Assembly: GCF_016031635.1 (NCBI RefSeq) | Contig: NZ_JACEGD010000002.1 | Location: 62,001 to 126,000, forward strand | Length of the DNA stretch: 64,000 bases | Direction of reading: 5' to 3' | Origin: Bradyrhizobium diversitatis | Lineage (GTDB): Bacteria; Pseudomonadota; Alphaproteobacteria; Rhizobiales; Xanthobacteraceae | Shown here: in pieces, positions 1-8,173 of the stretch | How the letters are laid out: the number at the start of each line of letters is the position of its first letter | How positions within the stretch are numbered: the stretch's first letter is position 1 | Translations under genes and position numbers: made by a program | The notes under the pieces: generated by a model | Seen by the model: the letters and a program-made list of their open reading frames with translations, nothing else | Databases searched by the model: none | What the model was told of the DNA's origin: nothing

Positions 1-1
1 G

Positions 2-280
2 GCGCTGAACGACTACGCCCGCGCCAATGACCCCTTCGCCAATCTCGGCAAGCAGCAGGTCGCCATCGACGTCTCCAGCGTCATCCGCGCCTCGCCCGAC
101 AGCTTCCGCATCGCCTGGGTCGAGCACCGCTATCAAGACGGGGCGCTCGCCGGCACCACACGTTGGACCGCGATCCTCACCATCGCGATTCAGCCGCCCA
201 CCGACGCCGATCGGCTGCGCAGGAATCCACTCGGCATCTACGTCAACGCTATCAACTGGTCGAAGGAACTGGGACAATGA
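2..280 (+). CDS. trbF: TrbF, conjugal transfer protein (3' end only)
   Basis: The reading frame enters from the left edge and ends in TGA at 278-280, giving the last 92 residues. The visible part (DPFANLGKQQVAIDVSSVIRASPDSFRIAWVEHRYQDG, then TTRWTAILTIAIQPP) is the NTF2-like periplasmic domain of TrbF/VirB8, an inner-membrane component of the mating-pair formation type IV secretion system. It ends with NPLGIYVNAINWSKELGQ, a typical TrbF tail. Its stop overlaps the trbG start (ATGA), so the two are translationally coupled. The start lies outside the window. Confidence 0.9.
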   Translation, partial: ALNDYARANDPFANLGKQQVAIDVSSVIRASPDSFRIAWVEHRYQDGALAGTTRWTAILTIAIQPPTDADRLRRNPLGIYVNAINWSKELGQ

Positions 281-1356
281 CCTCGCCGATTTTCTCAAAA
301 GCCGGCGGTCCGGCTTCGCGTTTCCTCATCGATCGCCAAAACCGGAAAGTCGGCGATACGTCCCTCCGTAAACCCGCTTTTGCAGCTTTGCTGATGGTCA
401 CCTCGGTGCTTGGCGGCTGCGCACACAATTTCATCCCGCCCGACATCAACTACGATACCGCAGAGCCGGCGACGCTCACCGTCGATCCGCCGCCTCCCAT
501 CAAGATCGTTGAATTGCCGAAGCCCTTGCCGTTGCCCGGACAATTGAAATCGCTCGCCTCGGGCAAACGCGTCGCGGAAGCCGCCGATCCGAAGGTCCGC
601 GTCAAGCAGGCTAACGCCGCGGCGCGGGTGCAACCGGTCCGCAACGGCTTCATCAATGCGGTACAGGTTTATCCATTTACGGGCGGAGCCCTGTACCAGG
701 TCTATACGGCTCCCGGCCAGATCACCGATGTCGCCCTGCAGGAAGGCGAGCAACTCGTCGGCTCTGGTCCGGTCGCCGCCGGCGACACCGTGCGCTGGAT
801 CATCGGCGATACCGAGAGCGGCGCGGGCGCGACTAGGAAGATCCATATCCTCGTCAAGCCGACGCGGCCGGAACTGGTCACCAATCTCGTGATCAACACC
901 GACCGGCGGACCTATCTCCTCGAGCTGCGCTCGACCGAGAAGACCTACATGGCCTCGGTCTCCTGGCAGTATCCCGAGGACCAACTCATTGCACTTCGGC
1001 GGCAGAACGCGGCCGCTGAAACCGCTGCCCCCATTGCGGCCGGCGTCGATCTTGCCTCGATCAACTTCCGCTACGCGATCGAGGGCGATGATCCGGCCTG
1101 GCGCCCGCTGCGCGCCTTTGACGACGGGAACAAGGTCTACATCGAGTTTCCCAGCGGCATCGTCCAGGGCGAAATGCCGCCGCTGTTCGTCATCGGCCCG
1201 GCCGGCGGTTCTGAACTCGTGAACTATCGCGTCAACCGCAATTACTATATCGTCGACCGTCTGTTCGCTGCCGCCGAATTGCGTCTTGGCGACAAGGACA
1301 GCGAGCGGCGCGTGCGCATTGTCCGCACCGATGGAAGGCCGCGCGCATGGCGATAG
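277..1356 (+). CDS. trbG: TrbG/VirB9-type conjugal transfer protein
   Basis: TrbG is the periplasmic/outer-membrane VirB9-like component of the conjugative type IV secretion core complex. I chose the ATG at 277, inside the ATGA overlap with trbF, rather than an in-frame upstream start at 163 lying within trbF; this gives 359 residues. An N-terminal hydrophobic stretch ends in a lipobox-like LGGC with Cys near residue 48, followed by a proline-rich linker. The C-terminal CagX/VirB9 domain carries NTDRRTYLLELRSTEKTYMASVSWQYPED and ends around NRNYYIVDRLFAAAELRLG. The trbI start lies inside the 3' end, consistent with one operon. Confidence 0.93.
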   Translation: MTSPIFSKAGGPASRFLIDRQNRKVGDTSLRKPAFAALLMVTSVLGGCAHNFIPPDINYDTAEPATLTVDPPPPIKIVELPKPLPLPGQLKSLASGKRVAEAADPKVRVKQANAAARVQPVRNGFINAVQVYPFTGGALYQVYTAPGQITDVALQEGEQLVGSGPVAAGDTVRWIIGDTESGAGATRKIHILVKPTRPELVTNLVINTDRRTYLLELRSTEKTYMASVSWQYPEDQLIALRRQNAAAETAAPIAAGVDLASINFRYAIEGDDPAWRPLRAFDDGNKVYIEFPSGIVQGEMPPLFVIGPAGGSELVNYRVNRNYYIVDRLFAAAELRLGDKDSERRVRIVRTDGRPRAWR

Positions 1357-2549
1357 GGAGCGAAGACGACCGCCAAAGCGATGTCCCGCCCGCTGCGCCG
1401 CCGGACCTTCGGCTCCGAGGCGAGCGGCCCCGTGTCACACGGCTCTCGCGTAAGGTCCTGATCGGCCTCGGTGCGGTGTCTGCCCTCGCAGTCGCGGGCG
1501 CGCTCGGCTACGCGCTACAGACTGGCAACAAGCAACAGGCCGGCCAGGAGCTGCTCAGCATCCAGAACAGGCCTTCGGCCGATGGCCTCGCCAGGTTGCC
1601 AAAAGATTATACCGGTCTGCCGCGCCAGGCGCCGCCGCTCGGGCCACCGCTGCCCGGCGATCTCGGCAAGCCGGTCCTCAACGCCAGAGCTGCGCCGAAT
1701 ACCATGGCAGCGACGTCAGATCCGGAGACGCAGCAGAGATCACAGGAAATCGAGGCGGCGCGGGTTAGCCGCCTGTTTGCCCAAACTGCTGAGCAGCCGC
1801 AGGGGGTCGGCCAAGTCATCCCTAATGCCTCCGCTGGCACCACGACGACCCCGGCCGCGACACCGCCCGTCGATGCCGGGTCCGCACAGAACATGCAGGA
1901 CCGCAAGACGGCCTTCCTCAATGCTTCAACGGATAAGCGCACGGTCAGTTCGGACCGGCTCGAAGCGAAAGTCTCTCCTTATGTCGTCCAGGCCGGCACC
2001 GTGATCCCGGCCGCGCTCATCACGGGCATTCGCTCCGATCTGCCCGGCCAAGTCACTGCTCAGATCACGGAGGCGGTCTGGGACAGCCCGTCCGGCAAAT
2101 ATCTTCTGATCCCGCAGGGTGCAAAGCTGATAGGTCAGTACGATAGTTCCGTCGCGTTCGGCCAGAGCCGCATCCTCCTGGTCTGGACTCGCATTATCAT
2201 GCCAGACGGCAACTCGATCGTGCTGGAGCGCCAGCCCGGCGCAGACACCGGCGGTTATGCCGGCCTCGAGGACGAGGTCGACAATCATTGGGGCATGTTG
2301 TTCAAGGCTGCCGTCCTCTCAACAATGCTCAGCGTCGGAGCTGAGGCGGGCACCAGCCAGGACGAGAACAACCTTCTTCAAGCGATCCGTAGCGGCGCCT
2401 CCAACAGCATCAGCCAGACCGGTCAGCAGATCGTGCAGCGCCAGCTCAACATCCAGCCGACGCTGACCATCCGGCCGGGTTTCCCGGTGCGGGTCATCGT
2501 TACGCGGGATTTGGTGCTGGCGCCCTACTGGAGGGGAGGAACACCATGA
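1347..2549 (+). CDS. trbI: TrbI/VirB10-type conjugal transfer protein
   Basis: A 400-residue VirB10-family protein, the energy-sensing channel component spanning inner and outer membranes in the conjugation apparatus. It has a short cytoplasmic N-terminus, one transmembrane segment at about residues 37-57 (VLIGLGAVSALAVAGALGYAL), a proline/alanine-rich periplasmic linker, and the conserved C-terminal domain from about 200 (SPYVVQAGTVIPAALITGI, then SGKYLLIPQGAKLIGQYDS and GRILLVW-type strands) ending in FPVRVIVTRDLVLAPY. Length and domain order are normal for TrbI. It overlaps trbG by 10 bases and the next gene by 4. Confidence 0.94.
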   Translation: MAIGSEDDRQSDVPPAAPPDLRLRGERPRVTRLSRKVLIGLGAVSALAVAGALGYALQTGNKQQAGQELLSIQNRPSADGLARLPKDYTGLPRQAPPLGPPLPGDLGKPVLNARAAPNTMAATSDPETQQRSQEIEAARVSRLFAQTAEQPQGVGQVIPNASAGTTTTPAATPPVDAGSAQNMQDRKTAFLNASTDKRTVSSDRLEAKVSPYVVQAGTVIPAALITGIRSDLPGQVTAQITEAVWDSPSGKYLLIPQGAKLIGQYDSSVAFGQSRILLVWTRIIMPDGNSIVLERQPGADTGGYAGLEDEVDNHWGMLFKAAVLSTMLSVGAEAGTSQDENNLLQAIRSGASNSISQTGQQIVQRQLNIQPTLTIRPGFPVRVIVTRDLVLAPYWRGGTP

Positions 2550-2803
2550 CGAAGCTCAAGCTTGGGCCGCTTGAAGACGACAAGCCGGTAAAGCTCACGA
2601 TCGAACTGCCTGCGGCGGTCTTCAGGGATCTCAAAAGCTACGCCGCGATTCTGACGCGTAGCGGGGGCGCGACGACCCCGACCGAGCCTGCCAAATTGAT
2701 TGCGCCGATGATCGAGCGTTTTATGGCGACCGATCGGGCCTTTGCAAAAGCACGGCGAAATGCTGCTCAGTTCGCACCTGGGGCAGCGGAAAGATCCGGA
2801 TAG
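2546..2803 (+). CDS. DUF2274-like small protein at the end of the trb operon
   Basis: An 85-residue protein beginning in an ATGA overlap with trbI, so cotranslated with it. The sequence (KLKLGPLEDDKPVKLTIELPAAVFRDLKSYAAIL) looks like the small DUF2274 proteins that follow trbI in many alphaproteobacterial conjugation clusters. It is predicted cytosolic, mixed alpha/beta, with a ribbon-helix-helix flavour, and may bind DNA; the function is unproven. Its 3' end overlaps the convergent LysR gene by 37 bases. Confidence 0.8.
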   Translation: MTKLKLGPLEDDKPVKLTIELPAAVFRDLKSYAAILTRSGGATTPTEPAKLIAPMIERFMATDRAFAKARRNAAQFAPGAAERSG

Positions 2804-3684
2804 CGTTCACGAAGCAGGTCGAGAAACGGGCGCAGGGATGGATTGTTGTTGGCCTGTCGCCAATAAGCGCGGAAGCTCAGACGCGTCGGCCCCTCGGCAT
2901 CATGCACCTCGCGGAAGACGACACCTGGATAGGCCACGCCGGTCGCACCTTCCAATGCCAGCAGAACACCCCAGCCCGCGCCGACCAAGGTGAGAAGCCG
3001 ATCAAGCGCCACATCATGGCGAAGCAGTTGGCAATGATCAGAACATCCCATTTTGCTGATTAGCAGTTTGTGGAATTCCGGTCCGGGGCCGTGCTGAGGC
3101 AGCAAAAGCGTTTCGTGCCTCAGTTCGCCCCAATGAACCGCATTGCGTGCTGTCAGCGGATGGTTCTCAGGAAGAGCGACGACGACACGTTCGCTCCAGA
3201 CCAACAATGATCTATTGCTCCACCTTGGATTGGGCTCGGCCACGAAGGCGACGTCAACGGCGGAATTGACCAAGTCGGAGATCAGATGGTCACTCGATCC
3301 ATCGACCAGATGCGTATCGACATCGGGATAGCGTTGTCGGTGGTCGAGGAGGGTGGCCCGGAAATTGCCGGCTGAGAGCGAGGCGTGTACGCCGATGGTC
3401 AATCGACCACTCTCGCCGCGCGAATGGGTCTTGAGGCGAGCCGCCATGGCTTCGGTATCACCGACAATACGCCGAGCGGCATCGAGGAACTCTTGACCTT
3501 CGATCGTCGGTCGCGTGCCGCCGTTCGTGCGCTCGAAGAGCGTACTGCCCAATTCGTATTCGAGGCTTCGCAGACAACGACTAAGTGTTGACTGCTTGAC
3601 CCTAAGTGTCTCCGCCGCTTGGCGAAGGCTTCGGTGCTGGGACGCGGTGATAGCCCAGCGCAGATCTCGAATTTCCACAGGCAC
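2767..3684 (-). CDS. LysR-family transcriptional regulator next to the trb operon
   Basis: 305 residues with an N-terminal winged helix-turn-helix (RDLRWAITASQHRSLRQAAETLRVKQSTLSRCLRSLEYELGSTLFER, about residues 5-55) and a LysR substrate-binding domain from about 90 (SGRLTIGVHASLSAGNFRATLLDHRQRYPDVD). It lies tail to tail with the DUF2274-like gene, overlapping it. A LysR gene in this place is a recurring arrangement in alphaproteobacterial trb clusters, so control of conjugation or element functions is plausible; its ligand is not evident. The 267 bases before it and the next gene show no clear coding content. Confidence 0.88.
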   Translation of the reverse strand: MPVEIRDLRWAITASQHRSLRQAAETLRVKQSTLSRCLRSLEYELGSTLFERTNGGTRPTIEGQEFLDAARRIVGDTEAMAARLKTHSRGESGRLTIGVHASLSAGNFRATLLDHRQRYPDVDTHLVDGSSDHLISDLVNSAVDVAFVAEPNPRWSNRSLLVWSERVVVALPENHPLTARNAVHWGELRHETLLLPQHGPGPEFHKLLISKMGCSDHCQLLRHDVALDRLLTLVGAGWGVLLALEGATGVAYPGVVFREVHDAEGPTRLSFRAYWRQANNNPSLRPFLDLLRERYPDLSAAPGAN

Positions 3685-3951
3685 GTTCGAAGCCCTACGG
3701 CGAGTTGCGATGATAGGGATGATCTCCCCTTCAGAGGCGTCCGTCGCCTGCGCGTTCGCGGTCAGCGGCTACGATAGCAGCTTCTATCACATAGCTTCGT
3801 GGTAGCGCGAATCCCTCGGTAATCGGTACTCTCATCTATGCAAGTTTGGGGTGGTCAATCATACCGTCGGAGATACCGTCGCCTCATTCCAACGCGCTTC
3901 AAGTTTCGTGCTTGGAGAGGCTTAAAGCGCAAGGTGCACTCTGCTGTGCCA

Positions 3952-4596
3952 TCAGTCCGGCCGGACCATTTCAAACATTGTTTCTGGTGTCATCTCGAAA
4001 TAATCGCCGCGGCGCCCGGCACGTGCGATCGGGCGTGCGAGAGCGGTCTCATAGACACCGTCCCTGATGAAGGCCTTGTCGATATGGACGGCCACCACCT
4101 CGCCCAGCGTCAACCAGGCATCTGCTCTTTGCTGATTGGCGTTCTTGAGATGGATGATCTCGGTCAACTTGCATTCGAATGAGGCGGGGCTTTTTGCCAC
4201 GCGTGGAGCATCGATAAGCTTGCTGGGTACCGCTGCAACGCCGGCGATCGCGAATTCGTCGACCTCGCGCGCAACATGGGCCGCGGTCGCGTTCATCTGC
4301 CTCGCGAGATCCATGGTGACGAGATTCCAGCAGAACTCCTTTGTCTCCTGAACATTCGCGACGCTATCCTTCCAGTTTGTGGAGGAGAAACCAACGATCA
4401 GCGGCTTGTAGCTGAAAGCGTTGAAGAAGCTGTAGGGCGCGAGGTTGATATTTCCCTTGGAATCACGCGAAGAGATCCAGCCAATCGGCCGCGGTGCAAC
4501 GATCGCGTTGAACGGATCATGCTTGAGCCCATGCCCTTTGGTGGGCTCATAAGAGTGGTAGTCCCTTTCTACTGCACGTGATGCCTTTTGATCCAT
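3952..4596 (-). CDS. Flavin reductase-like FMN-binding split-barrel protein
   Basis: 214 residues of the flavin-reductase-like (FMN-binding split barrel) family. The signature NAIVAPRPIGWISSRDSKGNINLAPYSFFNAFSYKPLIVGFSS is at about residues 28-72, followed by KDSVANVQETKEFCWNLV. Such proteins either supply reduced FMN to two-component monooxygenases or are related flavoproteins. It is the last gene of a minus-strand run starting at the acyl-CoA dehydrogenase near 9.3 kb, 3 bases after the enoyl-CoA hydratase. Two flavin-monooxygenase-type genes lie at 25.7-28.1 kb, so it could serve one of them (inference). Confidence 0.85.
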   Translation of the reverse strand: MDQKASRAVERDYHSYEPTKGHGLKHDPFNAIVAPRPIGWISSRDSKGNINLAPYSFFNAFSYKPLIVGFSSTNWKDSVANVQETKEFCWNLVTMDLARQMNATAAHVAREVDEFAIAGVAAVPSKLIDAPRVAKSPASFECKLTEIIHLKNANQQRADAWLTLGEVVAVHIDKAFIRDGVYETALARPIARAGRRGDYFEMTPETMFEMVRPD

Positions 4597-4599
4597 CGT

Positions 4600-5361
4600 C
4601 TACCTGTCCTGCCAAAATTGATCGTAGCTAGGCTCGCGTCGCTCGTCGAAGGCTCGCAATCCTTCACGCCATTCGGTGGGCGGAACGTCCTCAGGCGAAG
4701 ACAGCACGCGCGCCCAATCCGTCTCGCCGTGATGGGCAAGGTTATGTTTTGCGGCTGCGATCGCGCCCGGGGGCGCCGACTGCACGATGCTCAGTGCGAG
4801 GTCGATGGCACTTGAAAGGACGTCAGCCGTCAGGACTATGCGATTTGCTAGTCCCCATTCGACAGCCTGAGCTGCGCTCAACCGCCGGCGGGTCAATATC
4901 AGCTCGGCCGCACGCCTCGTGCCTACGACCCGGTGGAGGCGCGCTAGCGCGGTGTTGGGGATGACGCCGTGTCCCAATTCCGGGAGAGCGAAATAGCTCT
5001 CCGCTCCCATCACGACGAGATCGCAGGAGAGTGTCAGCTCAAATCCGCCGCCCAGGGCGCCGCCTTGGACCGCCGCTATGGTGGGCCGCTTCTCCTCAGC
5101 CAAGGCGCGAAACAGCAGGGCAGGATCGGTCGGATCGGCAACACCGCTCATCCACCCGGCCTTCAGATCGTCGATGTTGGCACCTGCGCAGAAGACCGGA
5201 CCATTCGCGGCGATCACGATGGCTCGCGCCTTCTCGGCACGAGACCGCGCGATTAGATCGAGCAGCTGCGCGACAGACGCCCTCGAGAGGGCATTGCGTC
5301 GCTGCGCGTCGTTCAAGGTAAGAATGGCGATGTCGCCGTGGCGGCTGTAAAGCACCGGCAT
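4600..5361 (-). CDS. Enoyl-CoA hydratase/isomerase family protein
   Basis: 253 residues with the crotonase fold. The first oxyanion-hole segment is ANGPVFCAGANIDDLKAG (about residues 50-67) and the second is VQGGALGGGFELTLSCDLVVMGAESYFALPELGHGVIPN (about 99-137), including the Glu of PELG in the usual place. It hydrates or isomerises an enoyl-CoA ester in the cytosol. It sits between a thioesterase (2-base gap) and the flavin reductase in the same operon as an acyl-CoA ligase and dehydrogenase, fitting a beta-oxidation-like side-chain or ring-fission pathway. Confidence 0.88.
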   Translation of the reverse strand: MPVLYSRHGDIAILTLNDAQRRNALSRASVAQLLDLIARSRAEKARAIVIAANGPVFCAGANIDDLKAGWMSGVADPTDPALLFRALAEEKRPTIAAVQGGALGGGFELTLSCDLVVMGAESYFALPELGHGVIPNTALARLHRVVGTRRAAELILTRRRLSAAQAVEWGLANRIVLTADVLSSAIDLALSIVQSAPPGAIAAAKHNLAHHGETDWARVLSSPEDVPPTEWREGLRAFDERREPSYDQFWQDR

Positions 5362-5363
5362 GG

Positions 5364-5822
5364 TCAGGCCCCCGTCGAATTAGAGCAATCGCCGAGCAAG
5401 TGCCGCCGGATTTCGTTCGGAACAGCGTATGGCTTTCCCGCCTGGAGCAGCACGCAAGAAGCAACAGCGGAGGCCACGCATGTGCCGTCGCGGAACACGC
5501 CTTGCAGGACCTCGAATGAAGCGCGACCGACGCGGGTGACCGCCGAGCCGACAGTCAGCTCCCCAGGATAGAATATCTCGGCATGGAATTCGATGTTCAG
5601 GCGTCCGACCACGACGTTCACCCCATTCATCAGGCGACCTATTGCGGGGTCCGCAAACAGATCCATGCGGCCGCCTTCCAGGAAGCTGGCGATCGCAGCA
5701 TTGTTGACGTGTCGGAATTGATCCGTATCTGCGTTCCGCAGCTTCTCCCGGCTCCAGAACCGGAAGCGCTCCGGCGTCGGCCGTGGCGTTGAAGGGGCGA
5801 ACGGGGCCGGATCCTTATTCAT
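5364..5822 (-). CDS. Hotdog-fold acyl-CoA thioesterase
   Basis: About 152 residues with the 4-hydroxybenzoyl-CoA-thioesterase-type motif RNADTDQFRHVNNAAIASFLEGGRMDLF, where the Asp in DTDQFRHVNNA is at the usual catalytic position. I prefer the ATG at 5822, preceded by GAGGGAG at good spacing, over an in-frame ATG at 5837 that would overlap the upstream stop. It likely hydrolyses an acyl-CoA intermediate or recycles CoA in this operon. It lies between the citrate-synthase-like gene and the enoyl-CoA hydratase. Confidence 0.85.
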   Translation of the reverse strand: MNKDPAPFAPSTPRPTPERFRFWSREKLRNADTDQFRHVNNAAIASFLEGGRMDLFADPAIGRLMNGVNVVVGRLNIEFHAEIFYPGELTVGSAVTRVGRASFEVLQGVFRDGTCVASAVASCVLLQAGKPYAVPNEIRRHLLGDCSNSTGA

Positions 5823-5833
5823 CCGACGCTCCC

Positions 5834-6613
5834 TCACTCGCGTGGGCGGGAATGTTCAGTGGCCTCATGCTCGATCCGGTAATAGATCTCCTCCGCCATC
5901 GGCTGACGCATTTCCTCGATGATGTGCCCGACAAGCCCGACCGCGCGGGCCGCCACAGCCAGCCCGCGGCACATCTTCCAAGGCAGCCTAAATTCCGAGG
6001 CAATCGCTGCCATCGCGCCCGTAACGTTCAGGGGGAGCGGCCGGCCATATTGCTCGCTTGCCTCCGCGCCTATGTTCTCCATCAGCTCGACGTGTCGGCC
6101 GGCAAAGCCGGTTTCGCGCGCGACCTTGAACAGTGCCGGCGTGCGCGGATCGATCGGCTTGTGGAAGGGATGGCCGACGCCCGGAATGATCTCTCGCCGG
6201 CCCCTGTGGGCGCTGACAATGTCGACCGCCAGCTGCTTCAGATCAACGGACGCCTGCGGATCGGGCAAGGCCTCCTGGAGCATCTTCGCCGCGTTATCCA
6301 GCGAGCCGACGAAGACAGAGCCGAGCCCCAGCAGTCCCGCGGCGACCGAAGCCTGCACGGCTTCCGGCGCGCCGCAGTAGGTCATGCGCGTGGCGAGCGA
6401 CGAGGGCGTAATGCCATGCTCCACCAGGATCACCATCATGGCGTTGAACATGCGCGCTTCGTTCGCGTTTGGAAGACGCGCGAAGATCTCGAGGAACGCC
6501 ATCTGTCCGAAATCGACGACACCGACGATCTCGGTGCAGAGGTCGAGCCCGTGGACCTTGATTTGCGTCGGGGTCGCCCAGGCGATGTCGGATTTGATCT
6601 CGTGCCGTTTCAT
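5834..6613 (-). CDS. Citryl-CoA lyase-like / small citrate synthase family protein
   Basis: 259 residues, much shorter than a full citrate synthase (about 430), matching the size of citryl-CoA lyase-like proteins. The citrate synthase fold is visible in FARLPNANEARMFNAMMVILVEHGITPSSLATRM (about residues 45-80) and the active-site region IIPGVGHPFHKPIDPR (about 145-160). Proteins of this type split or condense acetyl-CoA with a 2-oxo acid or a citryl-CoA analogue. The setting, behind an acyl-CoA ligase and dehydrogenase, suggests C-C cleavage of a CoA-activated catabolic intermediate; the real substrate is unknown. Confidence 0.8.
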   Translation of the reverse strand: MKRHEIKSDIAWATPTQIKVHGLDLCTEIVGVVDFGQMAFLEIFARLPNANEARMFNAMMVILVEHGITPSSLATRMTYCGAPEAVQASVAAGLLGLGSVFVGSLDNAAKMLQEALPDPQASVDLKQLAVDIVSAHRGRREIIPGVGHPFHKPIDPRTPALFKVARETGFAGRHVELMENIGAEASEQYGRPLPLNVTGAMAAIASEFRLPWKMCRGLAVAARAVGLVGHIIEEMRQPMAEEIYYRIEHEATEHSRPRE

Positions 6614-6623
6614 GTCAACCTCG

Positions 6624-8159
6624 TCAGGTGATAGGAGCGGGACTGAGGAGTTGGGAAGCGTGCTCTCTCAGGGCTGCCTTGCGGATCTTGGTGCCGTTCG
6701 GGCCGTCGATGACCGGGAACGCATCGATCTGAACGATGCGACGCGGCACCTTGTAGTTGGCGATGCCTTCGCGGCAGTAAGCGAGCAGCTCAGTCTCGCC
6801 GAGCTGGCGGTCGGCGCGAACAAAGGCCACCGCAACGTCGCCTTCGCCCTCAAGGCGAACGCCCACGACCTGAGCAGCCGAGACGTTTGGATGCCGGCAG
6901 AGAAACGTCTCGATCTCGCTGGGATCGACCAGATAGCCACGCAGGCGCAGGCCATCGCCGATGCGCGACAGGAAGACGAAAGTATCCTCCTCCGCATACG
7001 CGAAATCGCCGGTTCGGTACCAGCCGTCGGAGGTGAACGACCGCGCGGTTGCAGCCTCGTTGTTCAGATAGCCGGGCATCACATTGTATCCGCGGATCTG
7101 CAACTCGCCGGTCGCGCCGGGCTGTACCGGCGTTCCGCTCTCCAGCTCGACGATCCGAAATGCCATCTCGCCGGACAGCAAGCGACCGCCAGGCAATGAC
7201 CTAGCCTCGATTGGCTCGGAGGGCGAGCGCGCGGCCATTAGAGCAAAGCCTTCGGATGAACCATACACGCTCACCAGGCGCAGGCCCCATCTATCTTCTG
7301 CGGTCCTCATCACGCGGTCGGTCAGGCCCGCAAAATCGGCAAAACCGCCGGCGCGCAGCGTCGACAGTTTCGCCGCAGGTACGTTGAAGACGGCATCGAG
7401 GAGCCCGTCGGAGCCGAACACATGGGTCGCCTCGTGCCGCTCGATCGCCGATGCGGCTTCGGCGGCCTTGAAGACAGGAAGGAGAACGCAAGCCCCGCCG
7501 CCCGCCAGCGTCGCGATAGCCTGGACAAATCCCAGGACGCCATAGAGAGGTAATGCACAGAGCGTCTTGTCGCCGGGATGGATGTCGAACGCAGAAGCGA
7601 CAATGTGGGCGTGGGTGCGGCAGCTCTGCTGGTCATGAACGGCGAGCTTCGGCGCGCCGGTCGTTCCGGACGTACTGAACGTGCACAGCAGATCCTGCGG
7701 TCGGCCAACAGCTTCAACAAGACCATCGGCACCCGCATGGAAACGAGCCGGGTCGGTGACCTCGATGACGTGTGCGAGCGTGGGGACCTCGCCCTGGATG
7801 TCGCGCACGATCTGCGCGAAGGCCACATCCAGGAAGTTGGTCGCTGCAACGACGGCTTTCGCGCGGGACAACGCGATGACATGCAGCGCTTCGGCGCGCC
7901 GGTATCTCGTGCTGATCGGAACGACGAGAATGCCCTGATGCGCGGCGCCAAACAGGAATTGCAGCCAGGTCGGGCCGTCCGGGAGCCAGAGCGCGATCAC
8001 GTCGCCGCGCGTCAACCCAAGGCTGCTCAGAAAGGCTGCGGCACGGTTCGACGCCTGGGCCAGATCCCTGCGCGTAGCGACATAATCGCCCAGATAGATC
8101 GCCGGTGCTTCGGCGTAGTTATTGAGCAGCCCGAAGAAGGGGCTTGACGCTCCACTCAT
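6624..8159 (-). CDS. AMP-dependent acyl-CoA synthetase/ligase
   Basis: 511 residues of the ANL adenylating superfamily. The phosphate-binding loop FSTSGTTGAPK is at about residues 161-171, the A5-like VYGSSEG at about 300, the A7-like GWYRTGDFAY at about 383, and the C-terminal domain carries the late KIRKAALRE lysine region. It activates a carboxylate to its CoA ester with ATP. It is 14 bases downstream of the acyl-CoA dehydrogenase gene and 10 before the citryl-CoA-lyase-like gene, so it starts the CoA-linked part of this operon. Substrate not predictable from sequence alone. Confidence 0.9.
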   Translation of the reverse strand: MSGASSPFFGLLNNYAEAPAIYLGDYVATRRDLAQASNRAAAFLSSLGLTRGDVIALWLPDGPTWLQFLFGAAHQGILVVPISTRYRRAEALHVIALSRAKAVVAATNFLDVAFAQIVRDIQGEVPTLAHVIEVTDPARFHAGADGLVEAVGRPQDLLCTFSTSGTTGAPKLAVHDQQSCRTHAHIVASAFDIHPGDKTLCALPLYGVLGFVQAIATLAGGGACVLLPVFKAAEAASAIERHEATHVFGSDGLLDAVFNVPAAKLSTLRAGGFADFAGLTDRVMRTAEDRWGLRLVSVYGSSEGFALMAARSPSEPIEARSLPGGRLLSGEMAFRIVELESGTPVQPGATGELQIRGYNVMPGYLNNEAATARSFTSDGWYRTGDFAYAEEDTFVFLSRIGDGLRLRGYLVDPSEIETFLCRHPNVSAAQVVGVRLEGEGDVAVAFVRADRQLGETELLAYCREGIANYKVPRRIVQIDAFPVIDGPNGTKIRKAALREHASQLLSPAPIT

Positions 8160-8173
8160 TGTGATCCCCTGCG

